A stretch of DNA of 64,000 bases. It comes from Micromonospora sp. WMMD961. GTDB taxonomy: Bacteria; Actinomycetota; Actinomycetes; Mycobacteriales; Micromonosporaceae. The notes beneath the pieces were generated by a model. It searched no databases, was not told the origin of the DNA, and was given only the letters and a program-made list of their open reading frames with translations. The stretch is taken from NCBI RefSeq assembly GCF_029626145.1, contig NZ_JARUBJ010000002.1, positions 5,429,501 through 5,493,500 of the forward strand. The letters are read 5' to 3'. The position numbers and the translations under genes were made by a program. Shown here one piece after another: positions 24,900-32,978 of the stretch. How positions within the stretch are numbered: position 1 is the stretch's first letter; each line of letters opens with the position of its first letter.

Positions 24900-26525
24900 T
24901 CAGCCGAGACCGCCCTTGATGGCGCCGATGAGCTCGCCGTTGCTGGTGTCACCGGAGAGCTCCCAGAAGAACGCGCCACCGAGGCCCTGGTTCTTCGCGT
25001 ACGTCATCTTGCCGTTGATGGTCGACGGGGTGTCGTAGCTCCACCAGTTGCTGCCGCACTTGGCGTACGCGGTGCCGGCGACCGTGCCGGTGGCCGGGCA
25101 GGTGTTCTTGAGGACCTTGTAGTCCTCGATGCCCGCCTCGTAGGTGCCCGGTGCCGCGCCGGTGGCGCTGCCACCCGGTGCGGCCTGGGTGACACCGGTC
25201 CAGCCACGGCCGTAGAAGCCGATGCCGAGCAGCAGCTTGTTGGCCGGGACGCCCTTGCTCTTGAGCTTCTGGATCGCGGCGTCGGAGTTGAAGCCCTGCT
25301 GCGGGATGCCCGTGTACGACGTCAGCGGGGAGTGCGGCGCCGTCGGACCCTGCGCGGCGAAGGCCCCGAAGTAGTCGTAGGTCATCGGCATCAGCCAGTT
25401 GAGGTTGCCGATCGCGCCGGCGTAGTCGGTGGCGTCGATCTTGCCGCCGTTGCTGCCGTCCGCCGTGATGGCGGCGGTGACCAGGGCGCTGGACCCGAAC
25501 CTCGACCGCAGTGCGCTGATCACGTTCTTGAACGCGTTCGGGCCGCTGGTGTCACAGGTCAGACCGCAGGCGTTGGGGTACTCCCAGTCGACGTCGATGC
25601 CGTCGAAGACGTCCGCCCAGCGCGGGTCCTCGACCAGGTTGTAGCAGCTCTCGGCGAAGGCGGCCGGGTTCTGTGCGGCCTGGGTGAAGCCGCCGGACCA
25701 GGTCCAACCGCCGAACGACCAGATCACCTTGAGGTGCGGGTTCATCTGCTTGAGCTTGCGCAGCTGGTTGAAGCTGCCCCGCAGCGGCTGGTCCCAGGTG
25801 TCGGCGACGCCGTCGACGCTGTCCGCCGCCGTGTACGCCTTCTCGTAGTCGGCGTAGCTGTCACCGATGGAGCAACGACCGCCGGTGGTGTTGCCGAAGG
25901 CGTACAGGATGTGGGTCAGCTTGGCGGCCGAGCCGCTGGTCTGGATGTTCTTGACGTGGTAGTTGCGCCCGTAGACGCCCCACTCGGCGAAGTAGCCGAC
26001 GACCTTCTTGCCGCCGGTGTTCGGCGGCGGCGTGGTCGGTGGGGTCGTGGTGGGCGGCGTCGTGGTGGGCGGCGTCGTGGTCGGTGGGGTGGTGGTCGGC
26101 GGCGTCGTGGTGGGCGGGGTGGTGCCGCCGCCGCACGCCGCGCCGTTGATGGTGCAGTTCAGCGGCGCCTTGTAGGCACCGGTGCCGTTGTAGCCCCAAC
26201 TGAACGAGGCGCCCGGGGCGAGGCCGCCGGCCCAGCTCTTCTTGACCGCGACGTAGTGGTTGCCGCTGCTGGTGACATCGGCGTCCCAGGCGCTGCTGAT
26301 GGTGGTGCCCGACGGTAGGTCGAACTCGATGCGCCAGGTGCTGATGGCGGCACTCGATCCGTTGGTGACGGTCACCCTCGTCTCGTGACCGGTCCCCCAG
26401 TCCTGTGCCCTGGTGAACGTGGCGGTGACCGTGCCGGCGCCGAACGCGGTCGTCACCGGCACCGCTGCCACGGTCACGGCGACCACGGCACCGGCCCAGA
26501 GGGCCCGGCGGAGCGATCTTTTCAT
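24900..26525 (-). CDS. Secreted GH18 chitinase with N-terminal CBM2
   Basis: 541 aa extracellular chitinase. Signal peptide 1-30 (ends TTAFGA); CBM2-type domain about 31-131 (FTRAQDWGTGHETRVTVTNG, with Cys124 and Cys131); a Thr-Pro linker of repeated PTTTP about 134-168; GH18 catalytic domain about 172-541. The catalytic DxxDxDxE is DGIDVDWE at 308-315 with Glu315 as acid. SFGGWTW is the second conserved strand. RBS GGGAGA 9 nt before the ATG. The promoter and operator candidate at 26547-26603 suggests substrate-controlled expression. It hydrolyses chitin outside the cell. Confidence 0.94.
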   Translation of the reverse strand: MKRSLRRALWAGAVVAVTVAAVPVTTAFGAGTVTATFTRAQDWGTGHETRVTVTNGSSAAISTWRIEFDLPSGTTISSAWDADVTSSGNHYVAVKKSWAGGLAPGASFSWGYNGTGAYKAPLNCTINGAACGGGTTPPTTTPPTTTPPTTTPPTTTPPTTTPPTTPPPNTGGKKVVGYFAEWGVYGRNYHVKNIQTSGSAAKLTHILYAFGNTTGGRCSIGDSYADYEKAYTAADSVDGVADTWDQPLRGSFNQLRKLKQMNPHLKVIWSFGGWTWSGGFTQAAQNPAAFAESCYNLVEDPRWADVFDGIDVDWEYPNACGLTCDTSGPNAFKNVISALRSRFGSSALVTAAITADGSNGGKIDATDYAGAIGNLNWLMPMTYDYFGAFAAQGPTAPHSPLTSYTGIPQQGFNSDAAIQKLKSKGVPANKLLLGIGFYGRGWTGVTQAAPGGSATGAAPGTYEAGIEDYKVLKNTCPATGTVAGTAYAKCGSNWWSYDTPSTINGKMTYAKNQGLGGAFFWELSGDTSNGELIGAIKGGLG

Positions 26526-26546
26526 GAGGCGTCTCCCGAACTGTTA

Positions 26547-26603
26547 GGAAACTTTCCAAAAGAGATGGGTGAGACGGTACTCACGGCGTCATCAGTTCGT
26601 CAA
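26547..26603 (-). promoter_or_regulatory. Chitinase promoter with palindromic operator candidate
   Basis: On the minus strand TTGACG (26598-26603) and TACCGT (26574-26579) are 18 bp apart, a good match to the actinobacterial consensus. An 11-bp palindrome GGAAACTTTCC lies at 26547-26557, about 17 bp after the -10 element and so just downstream of the expected start site. This spot suits a repressor. It resembles the GAAAN-TTTC-type operators of some actinobacterial polysaccharide-utilisation genes and does not look like a DasR site. Confidence 0.6.
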
Positions 26604-26695
26604 GATGTCCATGTTTCGATTTCTCCTGGTGCACGGAGTGCACCAGTCGGGCCCGCACCTCGGCCCCCTCGACCGCCGGTGCGTAGCCTCAGCCC

Positions 26696-27187
26696 ATGAC
26701 CGTGTTCGATATCCCGATCAATGCCCTCTCCGGCGACCCCGCCGACCTGGCCCGCCACCGCGGCAAGGCGTTGCTGGTCGTGAACGTGGCCTCCCGTTGC
26801 GGCCTCACCCCGCAGTACGCCGGCCTGCAGAAACTCGCCGACATCTACGCCGACCGCGGCCTGGTGGTGCTCGGCGTGCCGTGCAACCAGTTCGCCGGGC
26901 AGGAGCCGGGCAGCGCCGCCGAGATCGCCGACTTCTGCCAGGTCAACTACGGCGTCACCTTCCCGCTCACGGAGAAGGTCGACGTCAACGGCGCCGACCG
27001 ACACCCGCTCTACGCCGCGCTTGTGGACACTCCGGACGCCGACGGGCACACCGGAGACGTCCGGTGGAACTTCGAGAAGTTCCTGGTCGCCCCGGACGGC
27101 ACGGTGGCCGCCCGGTTCGCCCCGGCGGTCCAACCCACCGCCGACGAGTTGCGCATCGCCATCGAAAAGACCCTCCCCACCTCCTGA
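26696..27187 (+). CDS. Glutathione peroxidase family protein (thiol peroxidase)
   Basis: 163 aa cytosolic peroxidase. Catalytic Cys is in LLVVNVASRCGLTPQYAGLQ; the Gln and Trp of the tetrad are in GVPCNQFAGQEPGS and VRWNFEKFLV. The second Cys in ADFCQVNYGVTFP is at the resolving position, so it probably uses thioredoxin-like donors as is usual in bacteria lacking glutathione. TAGCCT at 26684-26689 stands 6 nt before the ATG, indicating a leaderless mRNA. It is divergent from the chitinase gene. Confidence 0.92.
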   Translation: MTVFDIPINALSGDPADLARHRGKALLVVNVASRCGLTPQYAGLQKLADIYADRGLVVLGVPCNQFAGQEPGSAAEIADFCQVNYGVTFPLTEKVDVNGADRHPLYAALVDTPDADGHTGDVRWNFEKFLVAPDGTVAARFAPAVQPTADELRIAIEKTLPTS

Positions 27188-27194
27188 AACCCCG

Positions 27195-27392
27195 GGGGCA
27201 CTCGGGGCGCTCGGGGGCTCGGGGCGCTCGGGGGCTCGGGGGCTCGGGGGCACCGCCTCGATCACGCTCGAACATGGATGTAGTGGCCTCCCGAGTTTCG
27301 GATGCCACTACATCCCGGATCGAGCACGATCTTGGGCGGGACGGGGCGGGGCGGGACGGGGCGGGGCGGAACGGGGCGGGACGGGGCGGGAC
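27195..27392. repeat. Low-complexity G-rich tracts around an imperfect palindrome
   Basis: 27195-27250 is a degenerate repeat of CTCGGGGG-like units and 27333-27392 a repeat of GGGACGGGGC-like units. Between them is an inverted repeat: inner perfect 12-bp arms 27276-27287 and 27304-27315 (loop 16 nt) plus outer arms 27260-27271 and 27320-27331 matching at 10 of 12. It is laid out like the elements at 17937 and 21474 but is less regular. No gene is supported here. Confidence 0.65.
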
Positions 27393-27399
27393 CGCACGG

Positions 27400-27600
27400 C
27401 AGCCGGCACGATCCGCTCGTCACCGGAGAGTGGCACCTCCCCGGAGAGCCGGTCGGCGACCAGCGTGAGCAGTACGTTGTGCAGGACGGGCTCGCGGCGC
27501 CACCAGGCACCCGCCGGGACGGCGAGGTCGCCAGCAGCCGGGAGCAGCCGCCCGACGGCGGACAACGAATAACCCACCAGGCTGGTCGGGAATGCGTCGC
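27400..27600 (-). pseudogene. Possible remnant of an unidentified gene
   Basis: The minus-strand frame reads LVGYSLSAVGRLLPAAGDLA, then WWRREPVLHNVLLTLVADRL and GEVPLSGDERIVPA, which has natural-looking composition and third-position G/C. It runs at both ends into non-coding-looking sequence (a low-complexity Arg/Pro run on one side). No start with a ribosome-binding site is seen. I do not recognise the family. It could instead be chance in GC-rich DNA. Confidence 0.3.
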
Positions 27601-27624
27601 GGGTGGACGGAGTTGGGAACGAGC

Positions 27625-28299
27625 ATGACAACTGTGGGACTGATCGGCAGTGGCAACATCGGCGGCGCAGTGGCCCGGCTGGCCGTCGACGCCGGCTACG
27701 ACGTGGTGCTGAGCAACTCGCGGGGCCCGGAGACCCTCACCGACCTGGTGGAGACCCTGGGCGCGCACGCCAGCGCCGGCACCGCGCAGGACGCGGCGCA
27801 GGTCGGTGACCTGGTGGTCGTCAGCGTGCCGCTGAAGGCGTACCGCGCGGTGCCCGTGGAACCGCTGGCCGGCAAGGTCGTCATCGACACCAACAACTAC
27901 TACCCGCAGCGCGATGGCACCTTCCCGGAGTTGGACTCCGGCGAGACCACCAGCAGCGAGCTGCTCCAGCGCCACCTGCCGGACTCGCGGGTGGTCAAGG
28001 TCTTCAACAACATCTACTTCACGGGCCTGGCCGCGCTCCCCCGCCCGGCCGGCGCCGCCGACCGCAGCGCCCTCGCGATCGCCGGTGACGACGCCGCCGC
28101 GAAGGCCGAGGTGACCGCCTTCCTGGACCGGATCGGCTACGACGCGGTGGACGTGGGCCCGCTGGCCGAGGGGTGGCGCTACCAGCCGGACACCCCGGCG
28201 TACGGCACGCTCTACTCCGCGAGCCCGACCGACTGGGAACACCCGGCCCCGAGCGACGCCACGACGCTGCGCGCCGCCCTCGCCGCCGCCACCCGCTGA
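27625..28299 (+). CDS. NADP-binding oxidoreductase of the F420-dependent NADP reductase type
   Basis: 224 aa Rossmann protein. N-terminal dinucleotide motif TTVGLIGSGNIGGAVARLAV followed by VVLSNSRGPETL, where the Ser-Arg points to NADP(H). LVVVSVPLKAYRAVPVEPLA and VVIDTNNYYPQRDGTFPELD match the NADP oxidoreductase, F420-dependent family. Micromonosporaceae use F420, so hydride transfer between F420 and NADP or a related reaction is plausible. The ATG at 27625 gives the family N-terminus; the frame is open earlier but not coding-like. Confidence 0.8.
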   Translation: MTTVGLIGSGNIGGAVARLAVDAGYDVVLSNSRGPETLTDLVETLGAHASAGTAQDAAQVGDLVVVSVPLKAYRAVPVEPLAGKVVIDTNNYYPQRDGTFPELDSGETTSSELLQRHLPDSRVVKVFNNIYFTGLAALPRPAGAADRSALAIAGDDAAAKAEVTAFLDRIGYDAVDVGPLAEGWRYQPDTPAYGTLYSASPTDWEHPAPSDATTLRAALAAATR

Positions 28300-28328
28300 G
28301 CAAGGCCAGCCGCCCTCCCCGGGATCGT

Positions 28329-29930
28329 CTACCGGGTAGTCGTGCGGAGGGCGGCGGCGAGTTCGTCGTCGTAGCTGGCGATCGGCTGCCCGTCCGAGGC
28401 GTACGCAACGAGCCGACCATGGGCCATCGTCGCGGACCGGAACGAGAAGGTACGCGAACCCGGGTACGCGGCGAGCAGCGGGATGGCCCTGGGTGCGCCA
28501 CCCGGGGCGGAGTAGTACTCCAGTCGGGTCACCTGCGGGGAGACCACGCCGTTGACCCGGACCTTGGTCTTCTCGGCGCGGGTGCCGAAGGTGACCGGCA
28601 CGTCGGTGGCGAAGGCGGCGCATTCGGCCGGACCACGGCAGACGAAGAAGTATCGCGGGTTGACCACGTCGTCGAGGCTGTACGCCTTGAAGGTGGGGTC
28701 GGCCCCGGCCGGCAGCGGTTGCACGGCGAAGAACGCGACCGCCACCGTGGCGGTGACGCCCACCCGCAGCCAGGCACGGCCGGCGGCCGGTCGTCTGCTC
28801 GCGCGCTCGGCGGCGACGGCGACACCGCCGAAGCCGACGAGGCACAGCAGGCCCACCCCGACGGCGCGGGCGTTCTCGAAGAGGAACTGCACTCCCGGCC
28901 GCGTCGAGATCGGGCTGAGCGCCGCGCCCAACGAGACGACCATGGCGGCGAGCAGCGCCGCGCCGGCGCCCCGCTGGGTGACGCCGGACGCGCCGATCAG
29001 CAGCATCGCGGCGAGCACCGGCCACACCTGGTGGTGGGTCCAGGACACCGGGGACGCGGCGACGGTGGCGCAGCCGACGAGCACCGCCGCGTGCCCGGAG
29101 CGGCCCTGTCGCGTCAACTGTCGCGCCCGCAGCAACGCCGCCACACAGACGAGCGCGACCAGACCAGCCCAGAGCAGCGGCAACGCCGCCTCGTCCACGC
29201 CGAGGCGCAGCAGTATCCCGTGCACGGACTGGTTACCCAGCGAGGCCAGGTTGCCGATCCGCGAGGTCTGCCGCACGGCCTCGGTCCAGTACGTCCAGCT
29301 CTCTCCGGGCAGCACGATTCCGGCGAGCCCCGCACACGCCAGGAAAGTCGCCACCGCGCGGCCCGCGTCCCGATAACGGCCGGTGGCGACGAAGTAGACC
29401 ACGAACAGCAGCGGGGTCAGCTTGATCGCCGCAGCCACCCCGACCAGCGCCCCGCGCAGTCGAGGTGGAAGGACGCCCATCCCGTCGAGCAGGGCCATCA
29501 GCACGATGAAGATGCTGACCTGACCGAAGCGCAGGTTGCTCTGCACCGGCGCGGAGAGCATCAGCACCGTGGCCGCCACCGCCACCACGAGCGGCCGCCG
29601 GGAGCGTCGGGTGGTCAGCGCGACGCCGACGGCCCCGGCGATGGCGACGACCGCCGCGCACGTCGCCACCAGCCAGATCCCCTGCAGTACGCCCTCACTG
29701 ACGGCGGTGATCGGCCCCAGCACGAGTGCGGCGAACGGCGGATAGGTGAACGGGCCCCCGTTCGCCGCGACATAGTCGTACAGCGGCTCACCGGCGTGCA
29801 GGTCGGACAGTGCGCCGTAGTAGATGTGCAGGTCGGAGAGGCGATCCGGACGGCGCAGCACGAGCACACAGGACACCAGCGCCACGACGGCGAAGGCCGC
29901 CCACGCAAGCGCAACCCGGCGATCCCGCAT
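28329..29930 (-). CDS. GT87 family polyprenyl-phosphomannose-type glycosyltransferase
   Basis: 533 aa integral membrane protein with about ten helices, of the DUF2029/GT87 type that adds mannose from a lipid carrier to lipoglycans outside the membrane. An acidic loop after the first helix (LRRPDRLSDLHIYYGALSDL) holds the expected catalytic Asp; GEPLYDYVAANGGPFTYPPF is the conserved second motif. The last 140 residues form a soluble extracytoplasmic domain rich in beta-type sequence (KVRVNGVVSPQVTRLEYYSA). TATCCT (29937-29942, minus strand) stands 6 nt before the ATG. The acceptor is unknown. Confidence 0.82.
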   Translation of the reverse strand: MRDRRVALAWAAFAVVALVSCVLVLRRPDRLSDLHIYYGALSDLHAGEPLYDYVAANGGPFTYPPFAALVLGPITAVSEGVLQGIWLVATCAAVVAIAGAVGVALTTRRSRRPLVVAVAATVLMLSAPVQSNLRFGQVSIFIVLMALLDGMGVLPPRLRGALVGVAAAIKLTPLLFVVYFVATGRYRDAGRAVATFLACAGLAGIVLPGESWTYWTEAVRQTSRIGNLASLGNQSVHGILLRLGVDEAALPLLWAGLVALVCVAALLRARQLTRQGRSGHAAVLVGCATVAASPVSWTHHQVWPVLAAMLLIGASGVTQRGAGAALLAAMVVSLGAALSPISTRPGVQFLFENARAVGVGLLCLVGFGGVAVAAERASRRPAAGRAWLRVGVTATVAVAFFAVQPLPAGADPTFKAYSLDDVVNPRYFFVCRGPAECAAFATDVPVTFGTRAEKTKVRVNGVVSPQVTRLEYYSAPGGAPRAIPLLAAYPGSRTFSFRSATMAHGRLVAYASDGQPIASYDDELAAALRTTTR

Positions 29931-30196
29931 CGACCGAGGATAGGCGAACACGAGGTCCCGCGGCGGCCCCGTCAGCGCCCGGGACCGGGTGCCGGGTCGT
30001 CCGCGGCGAGGGCCAGCCGGTGCACCAACTCCGCGGGCCAGCAACCGGCGACGGGACCGCCGGAAACAGACCTCCTCTGCATCGACCCTCGCCACCATGG
30101 ACTCACCGGCAACCGCCAACCGACGAACACAAACGCCACGTCTGCCCTCGGAAGAACAGGCCCGGCCGGACCGGCGCGGGTCCCTACCATCGGCGG

Positions 30197-30862
30197 ATGG
30201 GAGCGACGAGCACACCGGCGTACGACGCCCACGCGGACTGGTACGAGGACTTCATCTCCGGCGGTGGCGACTATCTCCGCCGGGTGCACGCGACAGTGGC
30301 GGCCCTGCTCGGCGCGGGCGACGGTCCGTGCCTCGACATCTGTTGCGGCACCGGCGCCCACGCGTCGGTGCCGGCGGGTCTCGGTTGGACGCCGGTGGGC
30401 CTGGACCTGTCCGGCGGACAACTGCGGCACGCGAGCGGGCGGCTTCCGGTCATCCGTGCCGATGCGACCGTGCTGCCGATCGCCGACGCGTCACTGCCGG
30501 CCGCGATGTGTGTGCTGGCCAGCACCGACCTGCCCGACTATCCCGCCCTATTGGGCGAGGTCGCGCGGGTGCTGCGCCCCGGTGGGCGGTTCGTGCACGT
30601 GGGCGTGCACCCCTGCTTCGTGGGTGCCTTCGCCGACTGGGGCCGGCACCCGAACGTCGTCATCGACGAGCGGTACGCGGATCGGGGGCACAGCTTCGAC
30701 AGCTGGAACACGTGGGGCGTCCGGGTCCGGGTCGGCGCCTGGCACGTTCCGCTCGCCGACCTGCTCAACGCGACCATGGCCGCTGGCCTCGGGTTGGTCC
30801 GGGTCGTCGAGGCAGGGCCGGGCGGAGTGCCCAACCTGTTCGGCTTCCTCGCGGTGCGGTAG
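30197..30862 (+). CDS. Class I SAM-dependent methyltransferase
   Basis: 221 aa. Motif I is PCLDICCGTGAHASVPAGLG, motif II VGLDLSGGQLRHA, then VIRADATVLPIADASLPAAM and a motif III-like LLGEVARVLRPGGRFVHVGV. The late part (HPCFVGAFADWG) resembles UbiE/COQ5-like small-molecule methyltransferases. Substrate unknown. TACCAT at 30185-30190 is 6 nt before the ATG, supporting this start. The 29943-30184 gap upstream shows no gene. Confidence 0.83.
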   Translation: MGATSTPAYDAHADWYEDFISGGGDYLRRVHATVAALLGAGDGPCLDICCGTGAHASVPAGLGWTPVGLDLSGGQLRHASGRLPVIRADATVLPIADASLPAAMCVLASTDLPDYPALLGEVARVLRPGGRFVHVGVHPCFVGAFADWGRHPNVVIDERYADRGHSFDSWNTWGVRVRVGAWHVPLADLLNATMAAGLGLVRVVEAGPGGVPNLFGFLAVR

Positions 30863-31027
30863 CGGCACGGCCCGGTCCAGTCAGGCTGGACTCTCGCCGC
30901 GGCACGGCTCGCGCGGCACGGCACGCGGCGAGAAAAACATCGACGCGGCAACTTGCGCTCCAGTCCTACTCACGGGACTCTGATCGTGGGTTGCCGCCCG
31001 CTCACCGAACGTGCCCCCGGAGGCGAC

Positions 31028-31921
31028 ATGCATACGCTTCGTTTCGTGCCCCGCCGGCTGTTGGCCAGCGTTGGCGCGCTCCTGCTCGGCACCGCCCTCG
31101 CCGCTGGCACGCCGACTCCGGTCAGCGCCGCCGGCACGCCCGTGCCGGCCCGTGCGGCGACCGGCGCGGACACCGTCGGATACGTCCGGCTCGCCCACCT
31201 CTCCCCCGACACGCCGGCGGTGGACGTCTACCTGGCCGCGCCGGACGCCGCGAAGCCTCAGGTGTTCCCCGGCGTCGGGTACGGGGTGGTCTCCGACTAC
31301 CTGTCGTTGCCTCCCGGCCGGTACGCGGTGGCGATGCGCGAGGCCGGCGCTCCCGCCACCGATCCTCCGGTGCTCACCACCGAGGTGGCGGTGGCCAGCG
31401 GCGAGGCCTACACGGTGGCCGGTGTCGGCCGGCACGCCGACCTGGGCCTGCGGGTGCTCAACGACGACCTCAGCACCCCCACCGACGGCCGCGCCAAGGT
31501 GCGTGTCGTGCAGGCTTCGGTGCGGGCCCCGGTGCTGGACGTGGCAGCCGCCGACGGCCCGCTGATCGCCAACGGGGTCCAGTTCGCCACGACGACCGAG
31601 TACCAACAGGTCGAGCCGGGCAGTTGGCGGCTACGGCTGACCGGCGCGGGCGGCCCGAGCACCGACGCCGAGGTGCAGCTCACCGGCGGCGCGGTCTACT
31701 CGTTGCTGGTGCTCGACGCCAAGCAGGGCGGGCTCACCGCCGAGCTGCGCCGCGACGCCGAGGGCGGCACGGTCGTCCCGGCCGGCGGGGTGGACACCGG
31801 CGCCGGTGGCACCGCCGGAGCCGGGCTGGGCGCGTACCCCCTGGTGGCCGGCGGGTTGGCTGCGGCGGCCGCCGCGGCGGCCCTGCTGCTCTGGCGTCGG
31901 CGGCGGCGCACCACCTGGTGA
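31028..31921 (+). CDS. Secreted DUF4397-domain surface protein
   Basis: 297 aa. Signal peptide about 1-36 (LLASVGALLLGTALAAGTPT); DUF4397 region about 49-245 (VGYVRLAHLSPDTPAVDVYL, YLSLPPGRYAVAMREAG, VRVVQASVRAPVLDVAAADG) in what look like two repeated beta units; a Gly/Thr stretch; one C-terminal helix LVAGGLAAAAAAAALLLW with an RRRRR stop. The tail has the shape of a cell-wall sorting signal but no LPxTG is seen. GGAGG 4 nt upstream of the ATG. It overlaps the sortase gene by 4 nt, so it may be that enzyme's substrate. Confidence 0.85.
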   Translation: MHTLRFVPRRLLASVGALLLGTALAAGTPTPVSAAGTPVPARAATGADTVGYVRLAHLSPDTPAVDVYLAAPDAAKPQVFPGVGYGVVSDYLSLPPGRYAVAMREAGAPATDPPVLTTEVAVASGEAYTVAGVGRHADLGLRVLNDDLSTPTDGRAKVRVVQASVRAPVLDVAAADGPLIANGVQFATTTEYQQVEPGSWRLRLTGAGGPSTDAEVQLTGGAVYSLLVLDAKQGGLTAELRRDAEGGTVVPAGGVDTGAGGTAGAGLGAYPLVAGGLAAAAAAAALLLWRRRRRTTW

Positions 31922-32562
31922 GCGGCGGGCCGGACCTGTCGATCCGGCGGCACCGCGACCGCCGGGTACCGCTGGCCGAGCTCGTCGCGGCCGGCGCGGC
32001 GGTCTTCCTGGCCGCCGGCACCGGGGTCGGGCTGGCCGGCAGCGAGCCGCCGGCGATGGCGGCGAGCTGGCACCCCGGCTGCACCGACGACTGCCCGTCG
32101 GTGGCCGCCACGCCCGCGCCGCAGGGTCCACCCACCCGGGTACGCGTGCCGCGCATCGGCGTCGACTCGACGCTCACCGTGCTGGGCCTGGACGGTGCGG
32201 GGGCGCTGGTCCCGCCGGACGACTTCGGCACCGCGGGCTGGTACGGCGGCGGCCCGGCCCCGGGCGACACCGGCCCGGCGGTGCTCGCCGGGCACCTCGA
32301 TTCGCGGCGCGGCCCGGCGGTGTTCGCCCGGCTCGGTGAGCTGCGCCCCGGTGACCGGGTGGAGGTGTGGCGCGGCGGTCAGCGGCTGTCGTTCCGGGTG
32401 ACCGGGTCGCTGCGCACCCGCAAGGACCGCTTTCCCACGGCGGCGGTCTACGGGCCGACGCCCGGTGCGGAGCTGCGCCTGGTCACCTGCGGGGGTGACT
32501 TCGACCGCCGACGCGGGCACTACACCGACAACGTGGTGGTGTTCGCGGTGGCCGAGGGGTGA
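31918..32562 (+). CDS. Class F sortase
   Basis: 214 aa membrane-anchored transpeptidase. N-terminal helix about 22-42 (LVAAGAAVFLAAGTGVGLAG), then the sortase barrel: PPTRVRVPRIGVDSTLTVLG, catalytic His in PAVLAGHLDSRRGPAVFARL, catalytic Cys in ELRLVTCGGDF and Arg in DRRRGHYTDNVVVFA. GTG start overlaps the DUF4397 stop (GTGA), giving a two-gene operon. Sortases of this class attach proteins to the wall or link pilin-like substrates. No other substrate gene is in the window. Confidence 0.9.
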   Translation: MSGGPDLSIRRHRDRRVPLAELVAAGAAVFLAAGTGVGLAGSEPPAMAASWHPGCTDDCPSVAATPAPQGPPTRVRVPRIGVDSTLTVLGLDGAGALVPPDDFGTAGWYGGGPAPGDTGPAVLAGHLDSRRGPAVFARLGELRPGDRVEVWRGGQRLSFRVTGSLRTRKDRFPTAAVYGPTPGAELRLVTCGGDFDRRRGHYTDNVVVFAVAEG

Positions 32563-32571
32563 CGACCCGGG

Positions 32572-32922
32572 TCAGACCGGGCGGCGGCCGGCGAAGCCGC
32601 ACTCGGCGCGGTGGTACCAGCGCACGTCGGAGTCGCCCTCCAGCCAGCACCAGAGCACGGCACGGCCGTCGCGCTCACCCGGGAAGTCGAGCAGCACCGG
32701 AGCGATGCCCTTGACCTGGATGTCGTGCTGGTGCAGCTCGTCGACGACGGCGTGCAGCCGTGCCTCCAGCCCCTTCACCTCGGCCAGCCCGCCGAGGGCG
32801 CTGACGCCGTGGTCGGCCAGGTCGGCGCGCAGCTCGGCCAGGTCGGCGCGGACCCGGACCAGCTCGGCGACGCGTGGTTGCAGGGTGGCCACCAGGTGTC
32901 GGGCCTGGGCGAGTGTGAACAC
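32572..32922 (-). CDS. DUF2203 family protein
   Basis: 116 aa. The N-terminal part FTLAQARHLVATLQPRVAEL and the long helical middle are followed by the conserved HDIQVKGIAPVLLDFPGERD and VLWCWLEGDSDVRWYHRAEC, which mark the DUF2203 family. Function unknown. The GTG at 32922 has CATACT (32929-32934, minus strand) 6 nt upstream and gives the family start; the longer frame to 33714 is a shadow of proC. Confidence 0.82.
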   Translation of the reverse strand: MFTLAQARHLVATLQPRVAELVRVRADLAELRADLADHGVSALGGLAEVKGLEARLHAVVDELHQHDIQVKGIAPVLLDFPGERDGRAVLWCWLEGDSDVRWYHRAECGFAGRRPV

Positions 32923-32978
32923 CGGGCCAGTATGCGGCACGCGCCGGGACGCGCACGGCCCCGCGACGCGGGGCGGGC

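Noticed and set aside
27195..27392. CRISPR-like or tandem repeat array
   Set aside because: The units are short, degenerate and G-rich, with no equal spacers and no cas genes.
29989..31917. Long N-terminal extension of the sortase frame
   Set aside because: The extension is out of frame with the methyltransferase and DUF4397 genes that it crosses. The sortase starts at the GTG overlapping the DUF4397 stop.
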